From an uncultured Ruminococcus sp. (GTDB taxonomy: Bacteria; Bacillota; Clostridia; Oscillospirales; Ruminococcaceae): a DNA stretch of 64,000 bases. Positions 37,965-46,609 of the stretch are shown piece by piece; position 1 is the first letter of the stretch; every line of letters begins with the position of its first letter. The notes beneath the pieces are model-generated. The model saw only the letters and a program-made list of their open reading frames with translations, was not told the origin of the DNA and did no database searches. Both the position numbers and the translations under genes were made by a program. Location of the stretch: positions 62,001-126,000 of the forward strand of contig CALXIQ010000006.1 of assembly GCA_944388405.1 (NCBI GenBank), in the 5' to 3' direction.

Positions 37965-38629
37965 TAACAAAATCCCCACAAACAGACAGGCTTACGGAAG
38001 AAAATCTGGGGCTTGTTCACCTGTGCGCAAACCGTTTCCGAGGCAAGGGCATTGAATACGACGACCTTTATTCGGCAGGCTGCATAGGTCTTATCAAAGC
38101 GTCAAAGGCGTTCGACCCCGGGCGGGGAGTGAAATTTTCCACCTACGCCGTTCCAGTTATACTGGGGGAAATCAAGCGGCTTTTCCGTGACGGGGGCACA
38201 ATCAAGGTGAGCCGCAGCGTAAAGGAGCTTTCCTTGAAAATTTCACGGCTGCGCGAGAAATTTATTGCAGGCGAGGGAAGAGAACCCACCGTTGATGAGC
38301 TTTGCTCCCTTTGCGGCGAGCCCTGCGATGCTGTGATTGACGCCCTTAACGTTGCGCTTCCGCCCATAAGTCTTACCGAATCGGGGGAAGATTCCGACCA
38401 CGGTCAGATTGATATTCCAACTCCATCTCCCGACGCCGCCATAACCGACGCCATTTCCCTGCGTCAGGTAATGGGCGCTCTTGAGCCGAAGGACAGAAAG
38501 CTCATTTTTCTCAGGTACTTTAAAAATAAAACTCAGACAGAAACTGCAAAGCTGCTGGGCATGACCCAGGTTCAGGTATCACGGCGTGAAAAAAAGCTGC
38601 TTGCCTCAATGCGCAGTCAGCTTGAATAA
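37961..38629 (+). CDS. sigF: RNA polymerase sigma-F factor
   Basis: 222 residues. Region 2 (EYDDLYSAGCIGLIKASKAF, then KFSTYAVPVILGEIKRLFRD), region 3 and region 4 (HTH with TETAKLLGMTQVQVSRREK) are complete. Sigma-F/G share this YAVPVILGEI segment; operon position after spoIIAB marks it as sigma-F. It directs early forespore transcription, so the organism has at least part of the sporulation program. Confidence 0.94.
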   Translation: MITKSPQTDRLTEENLGLVHLCANRFRGKGIEYDDLYSAGCIGLIKASKAFDPGRGVKFSTYAVPVILGEIKRLFRDGGTIKVSRSVKELSLKISRLREKFIAGEGREPTVDELCSLCGEPCDAVIDALNVALPPISLTESGEDSDHGQIDIPTPSPDAAITDAISLRQVMGALEPKDRKLIFLRYFKNKTQTETAKLLGMTQVQVSRREKKLLASMRSQLE

Positions 38630-38687
38630 TTCAGACAAAATTAACAAATCGCTCTGTACAAGCAATTTATCAATATGATATAATAAC

Positions 38688-38753
38688 CTTGAAACAGGGT
38701 GCTTTGCACCCTATGGAGCTTCGCTCCTGTTTGCTTTGCAAACCTGTTTCAAG
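38688..38753. repeat. Four-way-junction palindromic element
   Basis: A perfect 10-bp closing stem (CTTGAAACAG 38688-38697 with CTGTTTCAAG 38744-38753) encloses three adjacent hairpins, each with a 3-nt loop: GGTGC-TTT-GCACC (38698-38710), GGAGC-TTC-GCTCC (38715-38727) and GTTTGC-TTT-GCAAAC (38729-38743). Only three to four unpaired bases remain. It sits between sigF and the aldo/keto reductase. It may be a dispersed REP-like element; I see no second copy in this window. Confidence 0.7.
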
Positions 38754-38836
38754 AACATTTTATCGTTTTAAGGTATCGCCTTGCGGCTCTTTTTATGATA
38801 TAATAGCTGTAATCTACAAGCTAAAGGAGCGATTTT

Positions 38837-39832
38837 ATGTATATTCCAAACGATGGACGTTATGACAAGATGCCCTACCGACGCTGCGGCAACAGCGGTC
38901 TTAAACTGTCGGCGATTTCACTGGGACTGTGGCAGAATTTCGGTTTCAGGGACAGTCTTGACAACATGGAGAACATGGTTCACACCGCTTTTGACCTGGG
39001 CATTACTCATTTTGACCTTGCCAACAACTACGGCAACCCATACAACGGCTCTGCCGAAGAAAACTTCGGAAAAATTCTCGACCGGGGAATGAGATGCTAT
39101 CGTGACGAGTTGTGCATTTCAACCAAGGCAGGCTATGAAATGTGGCCGGGCCCCTACGGCGACAGAAACGGAAGCCGCAAATACCTTACCGCCTCCCTTG
39201 ACCAGTCGCTTAAAAGAATGAATCTTGACTATGTGGATATTTTCTATCACCACGTGCGGGACGAAGGCACTCCCTTAGAGGAAACTGCTCTTGCTCTTGA
39301 CAATGCGGTAAGACAAGGAAAAGCCCTTTATGTAGGCGTTTCAAACTACGATAGAAAGTCCACCGAGGAAATACTTAAAATTTTCAGGGAGCTTAAAACC
39401 CCCTTTGTAATCAACCAGCCTTCATATTCAATGCTCAACCGCTGGGTCGAGTCGGACGGGCTTAAGGATTTTGCCGCCGACAACGGAACCGGTCTTGCGG
39501 TGTTCTCGCCTTTGTATCAGGGCTTCCTCACCGACCGTTATTTAAACGGCGTGCCTGCCGATTCACGCATTGGAAAAGGCAACACTTGGATTGCGTCGGA
39601 GCTTGACGACAAAATGATTGAAAGGCTTAACGCCCTCAATGACATTGCAAAATCAAGAGGTCAGAAGCTTTCTCAGCTTGCGCTGTCCTGGCTGCTGCGG
39701 GACGGAAAGGTAACCACCGTGCTGATAGGCGCAAGCCGTCCCTCTCAGATTGAGGAAAATGTTGAAGCGGCGTACAAAACTCAGTTTACCGAAGAAGAAC
39801 TTAACAGAATCCAAGCGGTTTTAAACGACTGA
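38837..39832 (+). CDS. Aldo/keto reductase, YghZ-like
   Basis: 331 residues. The catalytic tetrad of the family is visible: Asp (ITHFDLANNYG), Tyr in the same motif, Lys (STKAGY) and His (FYHH). The N-terminus (YRRCGNSGLKLSAISLG) and the long loop with EMWPGPYGDR match the YghZ / L-glyceraldehyde-3-phosphate reductase group (AKR14). NADPH-dependent reduction of small aldehydes such as methylglyoxal is likely. AAAGGAG lies before the start and a TATAAT-like box at 38799-38804, though its -35 is weak. Confidence 0.9.
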   Translation: MYIPNDGRYDKMPYRRCGNSGLKLSAISLGLWQNFGFRDSLDNMENMVHTAFDLGITHFDLANNYGNPYNGSAEENFGKILDRGMRCYRDELCISTKAGYEMWPGPYGDRNGSRKYLTASLDQSLKRMNLDYVDIFYHHVRDEGTPLEETALALDNAVRQGKALYVGVSNYDRKSTEEILKIFRELKTPFVINQPSYSMLNRWVESDGLKDFAADNGTGLAVFSPLYQGFLTDRYLNGVPADSRIGKGNTWIASELDDKMIERLNALNDIAKSRGQKLSQLALSWLLRDGKVTTVLIGASRPSQIEENVEAAYKTQFTEEELNRIQAVLND

Positions 39833-39839
39833 TAAATTT

Positions 39840-39875
39840 TCGGACGAAGGACAGCTCCCTCGTCCGATTTTTTTA
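39840..39875. terminator. Terminator between the reductase and yitT-like genes
   Basis: TCGGACGA / TCGTCCGA encloses a loop and is followed by ATTTTTTT on the plus strand. It ends the aldo/keto reductase gene. Since the yitT-like gene is convergent and ends at 39878, the same stem can serve it as well. Confidence 0.85.
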
Positions 39876-39877
39876 TG

Positions 39878-40735
39878 CTATGCTCCCCTGAAGCCCTTTC
39901 CGATTATCTCGCTGCTGTTTGTAATCATCATAAACGCCGACGGCTGGGATTTTTTAATAAAGTTTCTCAGCATCACCGCCTGATGTCTGCCCATAACAGT
40001 GAGTATAACGTACTCCGACTTGCCCGAATAGGTTCCCTCGGCTTTGAACATTGTGGCTCCTCTTCCCAGAATAGTATGTATAAACTCGCATATTGGTTTG
40101 GGGTCGGAGCATACTATAGTAAAATATTTGCACAGATTTATATTTTCAATCGCCTCGTCAATAATAAGGGATTTTACAAACAATCCACAAAGAGAATAAA
40201 GTCCCGTTTCGATATCGAAAATAAAACAAGCCATAACTGTAATAAGCAGATCCACTATCATAAGCGAGGTTCCGATATTAAAGCTGGTATATTTTTTCAG
40301 AATCATGGCTATTATATCAGTTCCGCCGCTTGACGCGCCCATATTAAAAAGCACCGCCGAGCTTAATGCCGGCATTGTAATGGCAAAAACCAGCTCAAGT
40401 ATGGGCTGACCGGTAAGTGGCTTATCCATTGGCAGTATTCTTTCCGCCAACGCCAGCGCCACCGAAAGAAGAGTGCTTACATAAACCGTTTTTATTCCTG
40501 TGCCTTTGCCCAGAAAGATAAATCCAAACCCCAGCAGCGCCATGTTGATTATAAACGTGTACGTTCCCGCCGAAAGTCCAGATACTGCGCTTAAAATCAC
40601 AGCTATTCCCGTTACTCCGCCAAATGTAAAATTGTTCGGAAACTTGAAAATATAAATCCCGGCAGCCATAAACAGCGTTGCAACGGTCAGAATGGCGTAT
40701 TCCTTGATTACCTGTAAATAATTGTCCTTCAACAT
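39878..40735 (-). CDS. YitT-family membrane protein with DUF2179 domain
   Basis: 285 residues. Five or six membrane helices occupy the first 200 residues, with conserved NNFTFGGVTGIA and GASSGGTDIIA motifs. The C-terminal soluble DUF2179 domain (about 205-285) ends with MMITNSSEIIGKGFR. Function is not known for this family; a role in transport or nucleotide sensing has been suggested only by its fold. Confidence 0.9.
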   Translation of the reverse strand: MLKDNYLQVIKEYAILTVATLFMAAGIYIFKFPNNFTFGGVTGIAVILSAVSGLSAGTYTFIINMALLGFGFIFLGKGTGIKTVYVSTLLSVALALAERILPMDKPLTGQPILELVFAITMPALSSAVLFNMGASSGGTDIIAMILKKYTSFNIGTSLMIVDLLITVMACFIFDIETGLYSLCGLFVKSLIIDEAIENINLCKYFTIVCSDPKPICEFIHTILGRGATMFKAEGTYSGKSEYVILTVMGRHQAVMLRNFIKKSQPSAFMMITNSSEIIGKGFRGA

Positions 40736-40761
40736 AATAAGTCCCCCTGCGCAATATAACG

Positions 40762-40790
40762 AAAAAAAGCCGCCTTAAAAAGACAGCTTT
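40762..40790 (-). terminator. Terminator after the cytidylate-kinase-like gene
   Basis: On the minus strand AAAGCTGTC / GGCGGCTTT (with two G-U pairs) is followed by a run of seven T. It is about 75 bp past the stop of the kinase-like gene and ahead of the yitT-like gene. Confidence 0.75.
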
Positions 40791-40863
40791 TTTCAAAAGG
40801 TAAGGTATGTAAAATGAATTGAAAAGAAAAAGGCTACATTATAATTTTTCCGACAAGCCGTCG

Positions 40864-41490
40864 TTACTCGGTTACACTTTCTTTTATTTTGATATATTCC
40901 GTCATAAGCTGTACTGCGCCGTCTATTCCGGTTTTGGATGAGTTTATGCACAAATCGTAATTCTTCGCCTCTCCCCACTTCATGTCGGAGTAGTAGTTGT
41001 AGTAATTCGCCCGCCGTTTATCGGTTTTGCGGATAAAATCCTCAACCTTGTTTTTCTCGATGTCATACCGCTCAAGAATACGCTTTTTCTTTTGAAGCAT
41101 ATTTCCGGTAATAAAGAAATTTATTACGTCAGGGTTGGCTTTAAGCACATAATCGGCGCATCTTCCCACTATTACGCAGGGCCCTTGCTCCGCCAGCTTT
41201 TTTATCGTTTCAAACTGCGCCAGAAAAATCTTGTGATTCAGCGGTAGCTCAGGATTTAACCTGCCGTTGGCGGTAACGGGATAGTTGCCCATAACAAGGG
41301 AATACAAAAAGCTGTTGGTGTAGCTTTCATCATGCTTTTCAAAAAGCTCCTTGCAGATTCCGCTTTCCTTTGACGCCATTTCCAGAAGCTCCTTGTCATA
41401 AAACGCTACTCCAAGGTGGTCTGCAAGCTTCTGACCTATTTCACGTCCTCCGCTGCCGAACTCACGGCTGATGGTAATAATTGATTTCAT
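40864..41490 (-). CDS. Cytidylate kinase-like protein
   Basis: 208 residues from ATG 41490, with AAAGGAG 8 bp upstream. The N-terminus ITISREFGSGGREIGQKLA is the P-loop form of the cytidylate-kinase-like (AAA-type) family common in Firmicutes and found apart from the main cmk gene. CVIVGRCADYVL and the RRANYYNYYSD segment follow. It probably phosphorylates a nucleoside monophosphate; the true substrate is unknown. Confidence 0.85.
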   Translation of the reverse strand: MKSIITISREFGSGGREIGQKLADHLGVAFYDKELLEMASKESGICKELFEKHDESYTNSFLYSLVMGNYPVTANGRLNPELPLNHKIFLAQFETIKKLAEQGPCVIVGRCADYVLKANPDVINFFITGNMLQKKKRILERYDIEKNKVEDFIRKTDKRRANYYNYYSDMKWGEAKNYDLCINSSKTGIDGAVQLMTEYIKIKESVTE

Positions 41491-41798
41491 AACAAAGTCT
41501 CCTTTCAAAACAAACTGTATCGGCGTTGCGCCGTACGATTATTATATCATACTTTTTGTAGTTTGTATATAAAAAATCTAAAAAATTTTGCACAAATTTG
41601 TGACTGTTCACTTGTACACAATTGATATATTTGTATTTTATAATAATTTTTCGACATGCCTAATGAGAAGAAATTCGCATGTTTACGCCATTTATATCCT
41701 TAAAATTCCACGCTTAAACGCCCTGCGGCTGCAAACAATAAAAGTACACAGCACAATCAAGAAAGGAGAAACGCTCTTAATGCGAGCGGTGTAACAAT
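41491..41798. other. Divergent AT-rich intergenic region
   Basis: 308 bp between the kinase-like gene and the small rightward gene. It has a TATAAT-like box for the leftward gene (about 41539-41544), a small CGGCG-TTG-CGCCG hairpin (41521-41533), and near the right end a ribosome site with a four-codon frame (ATG 41780 to TAA 41794). No longer gene is convincing. Confidence 0.5.
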
Positions 41799-42152
41799 AT
41801 GTCACAAAAAAACTCTTCGCTTAGCGACCTTATAAACAAAGATTCCTCAAGTCGTGAGTTTTTCAATTCACTTACCCCCGAACTGCAAAACAGCCTGCTT
41901 GAGCGCAACATCGAAACTTTTGAACAACTTGCTCTTTGTGCGGGGCAGTACAAAAACAACCTGCCCGACACCCGAACTGTTCCCTTTGAGTCATATAATC
42001 CCTCCTGCTCGGCAAACGACTGCACCGGACTTATTCCCTCGGGGTCCAATCAATCGAGTGAAAGCTTTGAATTTTACAAACAGCTTTACCCATTTTCAAA
42101 TCCCTCTCATAACGATAACGGCAAAGCCCCGGGGGATAAAAAAGATTCATAA
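41799..42152 (+). CDS. Small cytoplasmic protein of unknown function
   Basis: 117 residues, rich in Ser and Asn. The N-terminal half (LINKDSSSREFFNSLTPELQNSLLERNIETF) is helical and resembles short Clostridia proteins that pair a residue-run SLTPELQ with an ERxIxTFEQL motif; the C-terminal half is low complexity. AAAGGAG is followed by a four-codon frame ending 4 bp before this ATG, so translation may be by re-initiation. A real gene is likely but not certain. Confidence 0.55.
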   Translation: MSQKNSSLSDLINKDSSSREFFNSLTPELQNSLLERNIETFEQLALCAGQYKNNLPDTRTVPFESYNPSCSANDCTGLIPSGSNQSSESFEFYKQLYPFSNPSHNDNGKAPGDKKDS

Positions 42153-42208
42153 TAAAATAAAACCAACGCAGCCTGCCCCTCTTTTGTGAGTAGCGGGCTG
42201 CATCGGTT
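42151..42208 (-). terminator. Terminator after rmuC
   Basis: On the minus strand an imperfect long stem with GCAGCC / GGCTGC at its core and AACC / GGTT at its base is followed by TTATTTTATT. It lies 43 bp past the rmuC stop and also close to the end of the convergent small gene. Confidence 0.7.
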
Positions 42209-42250
42209 ATACAATCTTGAAAACTTACAATGGAGTTTTCTTTGCAAAAA

Positions 42251-43576
42251 TTATTCGTCGGCGATGGAAAGCAGCTTTTCCGCCTGAGCGGAGTCAAGCT
42301 GTTCAATCTCTCTCAGCTTACGGTTTATTCCTCTGGTTCTTACGCCTACAAGCTTGTCAAGATCCTCATCAAGCTGACGAATACGGTTTCTCGCCGAAGA
42401 AAGAACATCCTCAAACTTTCCGAATTCCGTCTTAACTGCCCCCAGAATCTGCCACACTTCGCTGCTGCGCTTTTGAATCTGCAGCGTCTTGAATCCCATC
42501 TGCAGCGAGTTGAGCAGCGCCGCCATGGTGGATGGGCCCGCTATATTAACGCTGTAATCTCTTTGCAGAACCTCTACCAGACCATGGTTTACCACCTCGG
42601 CATACAAGCCCTCAAATGGCAGGAACATAATTGCAAAATTGGTGGTGTAAGGCGGACAAATATACTTATCGTGAATATCCTTTGCGCATCTTTTGATAAC
42701 TCCCTCAAGATTTTTGTACGCTGTTTTTACCAATTCGGCATTTCCGCTTTCATAGGCTTCCTGAAGCTCGGCGTAGGTATCTCCGGGGAACTTGCTGTCA
42801 ATAGGAAGATAAATATGCTCTCCCCCGTCAGTGGCAGGAAGCTTTACCGCAAACTCAACACGCTCTCTGCTTCCGGGAACGGTGGGAACTTCGGTATCAT
42901 ACTGCTCGGGAGTGAGAATTTCCTGCAAAATCGCTCCCAGCTGAATTTCACCCAATATGCCTCTTGTCTTTACGTTTGAAAGCACCTTTTTCAAATCCCC
43001 TACTCCCGAAGCCAGGTTCTGCATTTCGCCCAGTCCCTTATAAACCTGCTCAAGCCGCTCGCTTACAAGCTTAAAGGATTCGTTCATCTTCTTTTCCAGC
43101 GACTGCTGAAGTTTTTCATCAACGGTGCCTCTTATTTTTTCAAGCTGCTTTGAGTTGTCCTCCTGAATGGATGCAAGCTGCTTTGACATTGTGCTGCGCA
43201 TATCCTCAAGCTTTTGCTGATTGGTAGTCTCAAGAGTTTTGAGACGCTCCTCAAACTGCTTAAGCTGAGCCTGAACGGAATTGTTCATCTCCTGCTGTTT
43301 TTCAACAATATGCCTGTCCATCTCGGCAAGCCGCTTGTCCTGGCTGTCGGAAAAGTTTTTCAGGTTCTCAGACAGCATTGAACTCATTGCCGTTATGGAA
43401 TTTGAAACGTTGGCGGAAAGCTCCTGCCTCAGACGGCTTTGCTGTTCCGTAAGCTCCGATTGCAGCTTTTCAAGCTTTTGCTCGGTCTCTCCCGAGCCGC
43501 CTGCGCTTTGCCTCATTATAACAACCGCCAGCATAACGGCGCACAAAATAAGTAATATAAGAATCGCTATTTCCAT
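42251..43576 (-). CDS. rmuC: RmuC-family protein
   Basis: 441 residues. One N-terminal membrane helix (IAILILLILCAVMLAVVIM), a long coiled coil (about 30-190), then the conserved RmuC nuclease-like domain (GILGEIQLGAILQEIL, LPIDSKFPGDTY, FLPFEGLYAEV). RmuC limits inversions at short inverted repeats in E. coli. It is preceded by a 42-residue membrane protein gene. Confidence 0.93.
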   Translation of the reverse strand: MEIAILILLILCAVMLAVVIMRQSAGGSGETEQKLEKLQSELTEQQSRLRQELSANVSNSITAMSSMLSENLKNFSDSQDKRLAEMDRHIVEKQQEMNNSVQAQLKQFEERLKTLETTNQQKLEDMRSTMSKQLASIQEDNSKQLEKIRGTVDEKLQQSLEKKMNESFKLVSERLEQVYKGLGEMQNLASGVGDLKKVLSNVKTRGILGEIQLGAILQEILTPEQYDTEVPTVPGSRERVEFAVKLPATDGGEHIYLPIDSKFPGDTYAELQEAYESGNAELVKTAYKNLEGVIKRCAKDIHDKYICPPYTTNFAIMFLPFEGLYAEVVNHGLVEVLQRDYSVNIAGPSTMAALLNSLQMGFKTLQIQKRSSEVWQILGAVKTEFGKFEDVLSSARNRIRQLDEDLDKLVGVRTRGINRKLREIEQLDSAQAEKLLSIADE

Positions 43577-43626
43577 TTTTTGTTTCCCTGTTTAAGGGAT
43601 TTTCCCTCTTTTCATATTTATTTACC

Positions 43627-43755
43627 TTATCTGCCGCTGTGGACGCTATCCTTTGCGGTATTCTTTTTGTCGCCTGACACAAACAACTCCACAAAATCGT
43701 AAATGTTCTTTATTGCTATCACAGCCAGCGCAACCAGTGCTATAACCTCCGGCAT
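43627..43755 (-). CDS. 42-residue single-helix membrane protein
   Basis: A short frame with GGAGG exactly 9 bp before ATG 43755 and a TATAAT box at 43791-43796. It encodes one hydrophobic helix (PEVIALVALAVIAIKNIYDF) and then a charged cytoplasmic-type tail (SGDKKNTAKDSVHSGR). It is only 50 bp ahead of rmuC and may share its transcript. I do not recognise a family. Confidence 0.7.
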   Translation of the reverse strand: MPEVIALVALAVIAIKNIYDFVELFVSGDKKNTAKDSVHSGR

Positions 43756-43892
43756 TAAAATCAACCTCCGTATAATTCTTTGTTAATTGAATTATACTAC
43801 ATTGACTGTCCGCTTGTCTGTACAGTTAAAGAATCTCAAGAGTTTCAGGTACAAAATTTCGTACACTTTCCACGTTAACGGACTGTTTTTTG

Positions 43893-44957
43893 TCATTTTA
43901 TTACAAATTCTCTTAAAATCTGCTCCAACGCTTTCATTTCACCGTCCGTGCCGATTGTTATGCGCAGATAGTTATCTATTCTCGGCTTGTTGAAGTAGCG
44001 TATATAGATATTTTTTGACCTTGCGTATTCAAAAATATCCTTGGCGCTATATTTTGGATGAGTACAGAAAACAAAATTGGTTTTGCTTTTCAAAACCCTA
44101 AAGCCCATGGCTTGCAATGCGGTGATAAAATTATCTCTTGTTGCGATTATCTTACCTCTTGTCTCTTCAAAATACTCCCTGTCCTTCAAAGCGGCTGCTC
44201 CGGCGGCGGCGGCAATGCTGTCAACCGGGTAGGAATTGTATGAATCTTTTACTGCGTCCATGTAGGAAACAAGCTCGGGATTTGCAAACGCCATGGCAAT
44301 TCTCATTCCCGCCAGCGACCTTGATTTTGAAAAGGTCTGGGTAACAACCAGATTGTCATACTTGTTTATAAGCTCCACCGACGACTGTCCGCCGAAGTCA
44401 ATATACGCTTCGTCTATAATTACGATACAGTCACGGTTGTGTTCAAGGAGGTCGATAATCTTATCCCTGCCCAGCTCAACCGAGGTTGGAGCATTGGGAT
44501 TGGGGATAACAACTCCACCATTTGGAGCGTAATAATCCTCCACATTAATTTCAAAATTTTCATTGACCTCAAAGGTCTTGTAGGGAATTTTAAGCAGACT
44601 GCACCACACGGGATAAAAGGAATATGTAACGTCTGGGTACACAATGGGCGTATCGGAATTGAAAAAAGCCCTAAAGGCAGTGGCAAGAATGTCGTCTGAG
44701 CCGTTTCCCGCAAAAACATTTTCCTTTTTAAGTCCGTAATATTCAGCCGCCGCCTGCCTCAGCAGGGAAGCGTCCATGCTGGGGTATTTTTTCAGCTCAT
44801 CGGTATTAAACTCACCTATGACCTTTTGAACCATAGGAGATGGAGGGTAGGGATTTTCATTTGCGTTAAGCTTGATTATATCCTCGCTTTTCGGCTGTTC
44901 TCCGGCAACGTAAGGCTCTATGCTTATAAGATTTTTCCGCCAAAGCTCCCCGCTCAT
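43893..44957 (-). CDS. hisC: Histidinol-phosphate aminotransferase
   Basis: 354 residues of a fold-type I PLP enzyme. The PLP Lys lies in TQTFSKSRSLAGMRI; LNANENPYPPSP and the Asn/Asp/Tyr (IPNPNAPTS, IDEAYIDF) ligands are present. It converts imidazole acetol phosphate to histidinol phosphate. No other his gene is nearby, so it may act on other amino acids too. Confidence 0.88.
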   Translation of the reverse strand: MSGELWRKNLISIEPYVAGEQPKSEDIIKLNANENPYPPSPMVQKVIGEFNTDELKKYPSMDASLLRQAAAEYYGLKKENVFAGNGSDDILATAFRAFFNSDTPIVYPDVTYSFYPVWCSLLKIPYKTFEVNENFEINVEDYYAPNGGVVIPNPNAPTSVELGRDKIIDLLEHNRDCIVIIDEAYIDFGGQSSVELINKYDNLVVTQTFSKSRSLAGMRIAMAFANPELVSYMDAVKDSYNSYPVDSIAAAAGAAALKDREYFEETRGKIIATRDNFITALQAMGFRVLKSKTNFVFCTHPKYSAKDIFEYARSKNIYIRYFNKPRIDNYLRITIGTDGEMKALEQILREFVIK

Positions 44958-45003
44958 TTATATCAAATCCTTCCGAATTTAGTGTCAGCTTGTTTTAATC
45001 AAA

Positions 45004-45621
45004 TTAATCTTCAATATATTCTCTTACTCTAAGCTTTATGCCTACGCTGTCGGCAATAGCTTGGGATTTCTTTATTTCCTCCTCGCCTATTATGTCAACT
45101 ACCGTAAACACAACGTTTGGAACATATTCCTTCACCCTTGAAGCAAAACCCAGCATTTCCTCAAAGCAGTTTACTCCCTTGAAAGATGGTCTTGTAACCT
45201 TGTCGTATGCGTCGGCGTCGGAAGCGTTAAGGCTTATGGAGATTGTGTCCGCCACCCCTTCAAACTCGGGAGCGGTGTTTCTTTTGTTTATCAAATCGGA
45301 AAGCCCGTTGGTGTTGATTCTGATAGGTTTCTTTGTAACCGAACGGATATACTTTGCTACCTCCTTGAGTATCTCCAGCTCGCAGGTAGGCTCGCCGTAT
45401 CCGCAAAACACAATTTCATCGTACTTATCAAGCTCTCTTTGTTTCAGATTTTCAATTACTTCCGCCGCCGTGGGCTGATGCTCCAGCCAGAGAGGGTCGG
45501 AGCCGTAAGCGCCGTCGCCGTTATTTCTTATGCAGAATGTACAATTGCAAGGGCATTTATTTGTAATATTTAAATAAAGACCCTTTCCTACCTCATAGCT
45601 TAAAGTCATTGATTTATTCAT
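45004..45621 (-). CDS. TatD-associated radical SAM protein
   Basis: 205 residues. The cluster motif CPCNCTFC gives the CxxxCxxC pattern for a [4Fe-4S] centre, followed by IVFCGYGEPT and IRINTNG typical of small radical SAM enzymes. It fits the TatD-linked family, in which the gene usually accompanies or fuses with tatD. No tatD gene is seen here. The reaction is not known. Confidence 0.8.
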   Translation of the reverse strand: MNKSMTLSYEVGKGLYLNITNKCPCNCTFCIRNNGDGAYGSDPLWLEHQPTAAEVIENLKQRELDKYDEIVFCGYGEPTCELEILKEVAKYIRSVTKKPIRINTNGLSDLINKRNTAPEFEGVADTISISLNASDADAYDKVTRPSFKGVNCFEEMLGFASRVKEYVPNVVFTVVDIIGEEEIKKSQAIADSVGIKLRVREYIED

Positions 45622-45650
45622 TTGCTTTTCCTCCGTTAATTCATATTATT

Positions 45651-46604
45651 TTACCTGTCTGTCAATTTTCCCTGCCATGAACTTCTGCGGTATAATTCCT
45701 TGTCAATTTCATTCATAACGCAGAATTTTTTAAGGCTCCACAGCGGAGCGATAAGCTCATCTTTTGCCCCGTCGCCTGTGACACGCTGGATTATAACCTC
45801 CTTTGGAATTATCTCCAGCTGGTCGCACACCACCTTAACGTAATCCTCGCGGCTCATAGCTTCAAACTCGCCATTTTCATACATCTGTGCAAGCCGTGTG
45901 TTTTTCAGAATGTGGAGAAGATGAATCTTTATGCTGTGAATACCCAACTCTCCGCACACCTTGGCGGTTTCAACCATCATATCGTGGGTTTCAAAAGGGA
46001 GTCCGTTTATAATGTGAACGCACACATTTATACCCCGCTTTTTAAGCAGGTTAAACCCTGTCAAAAACTCCTCAAAGCTGTGACAACGGTTGCAAAGCCG
46101 GGCAGTTTTGTCGTGAACACTCTGAAGTCCCAGCTCCACGGTGAGGTATGTCTTTTGCGACAGCTCAGCCAGCATATCAGCTTTTTCTTCGTCTATGCAG
46201 TCCGCTCTGGTGGCGATGCTCAGCCCTACGGCGTTTTCAAAATTAAGTGCCGTTTCAAACATCTTTCTGAGGATTTCGGTATCGCCGTAGGTATTGGAGC
46301 CTGCCTGAAAATAAGGGATACAAAACCCGTCTTCCCACTTTCGGTTCATCTGAGCCTTGATTTTAAGATACTGGGTTTTTATATCGTCGCAAGGGTCTCC
46401 CGCAAAATCGCCGCTGAGTTTTGCAGAGCAGAAAATGCATCCCCCCGTTCCTTTAGTTCCGTCACGGTTCGGGCAGCCTAAATCTATATTCAGCGGAACC
46501 TTAAAAACCTTTTTTCCGAACCTGTGCCTGAGATAATAACTGTAGGTCTGATACCTTTTGTTGTCATCAGAATATTCAAAGGGATTTGACTCTCGCTGAG
46601 TCAT
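45651..46604 (-). CDS. Radical SAM protein, YtqA/TIGR01212 family
   Basis: 317 residues. The iron-sulfur motif is spaced as CPNRDGTKGTGGCIFC, the widely spaced variant of this family, and the N-terminus RYQTYSYYLRHRFGKKVFK is characteristic. FQAGSNTYGD and LGLQSVHDKTA are family motifs. The function is unknown; a tRNA or rRNA modification role is only a guess. It lies 30 bp upstream of the other radical SAM gene, so the two may be co-transcribed. Confidence 0.88.
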   Translation of the reverse strand: MTQRESNPFEYSDDNKRYQTYSYYLRHRFGKKVFKVPLNIDLGCPNRDGTKGTGGCIFCSAKLSGDFAGDPCDDIKTQYLKIKAQMNRKWEDGFCIPYFQAGSNTYGDTEILRKMFETALNFENAVGLSIATRADCIDEEKADMLAELSQKTYLTVELGLQSVHDKTARLCNRCHSFEEFLTGFNLLKKRGINVCVHIINGLPFETHDMMVETAKVCGELGIHSIKIHLLHILKNTRLAQMYENGEFEAMSREDYVKVVCDQLEIIPKEVIIQRVTGDGAKDELIAPLWSLKKFCVMNEIDKELYRRSSWQGKLTDR

Positions 46605-46609
46605 TTTTG

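Noticed and set aside
38688..38753. Possible tRNA gene because of the cloverleaf shape
   Set aside because: No T-loop GGTTCGAATCC-type sequence, no CCA-compatible acceptor stem or anticodon loop of seven bases; loops are only three bases.
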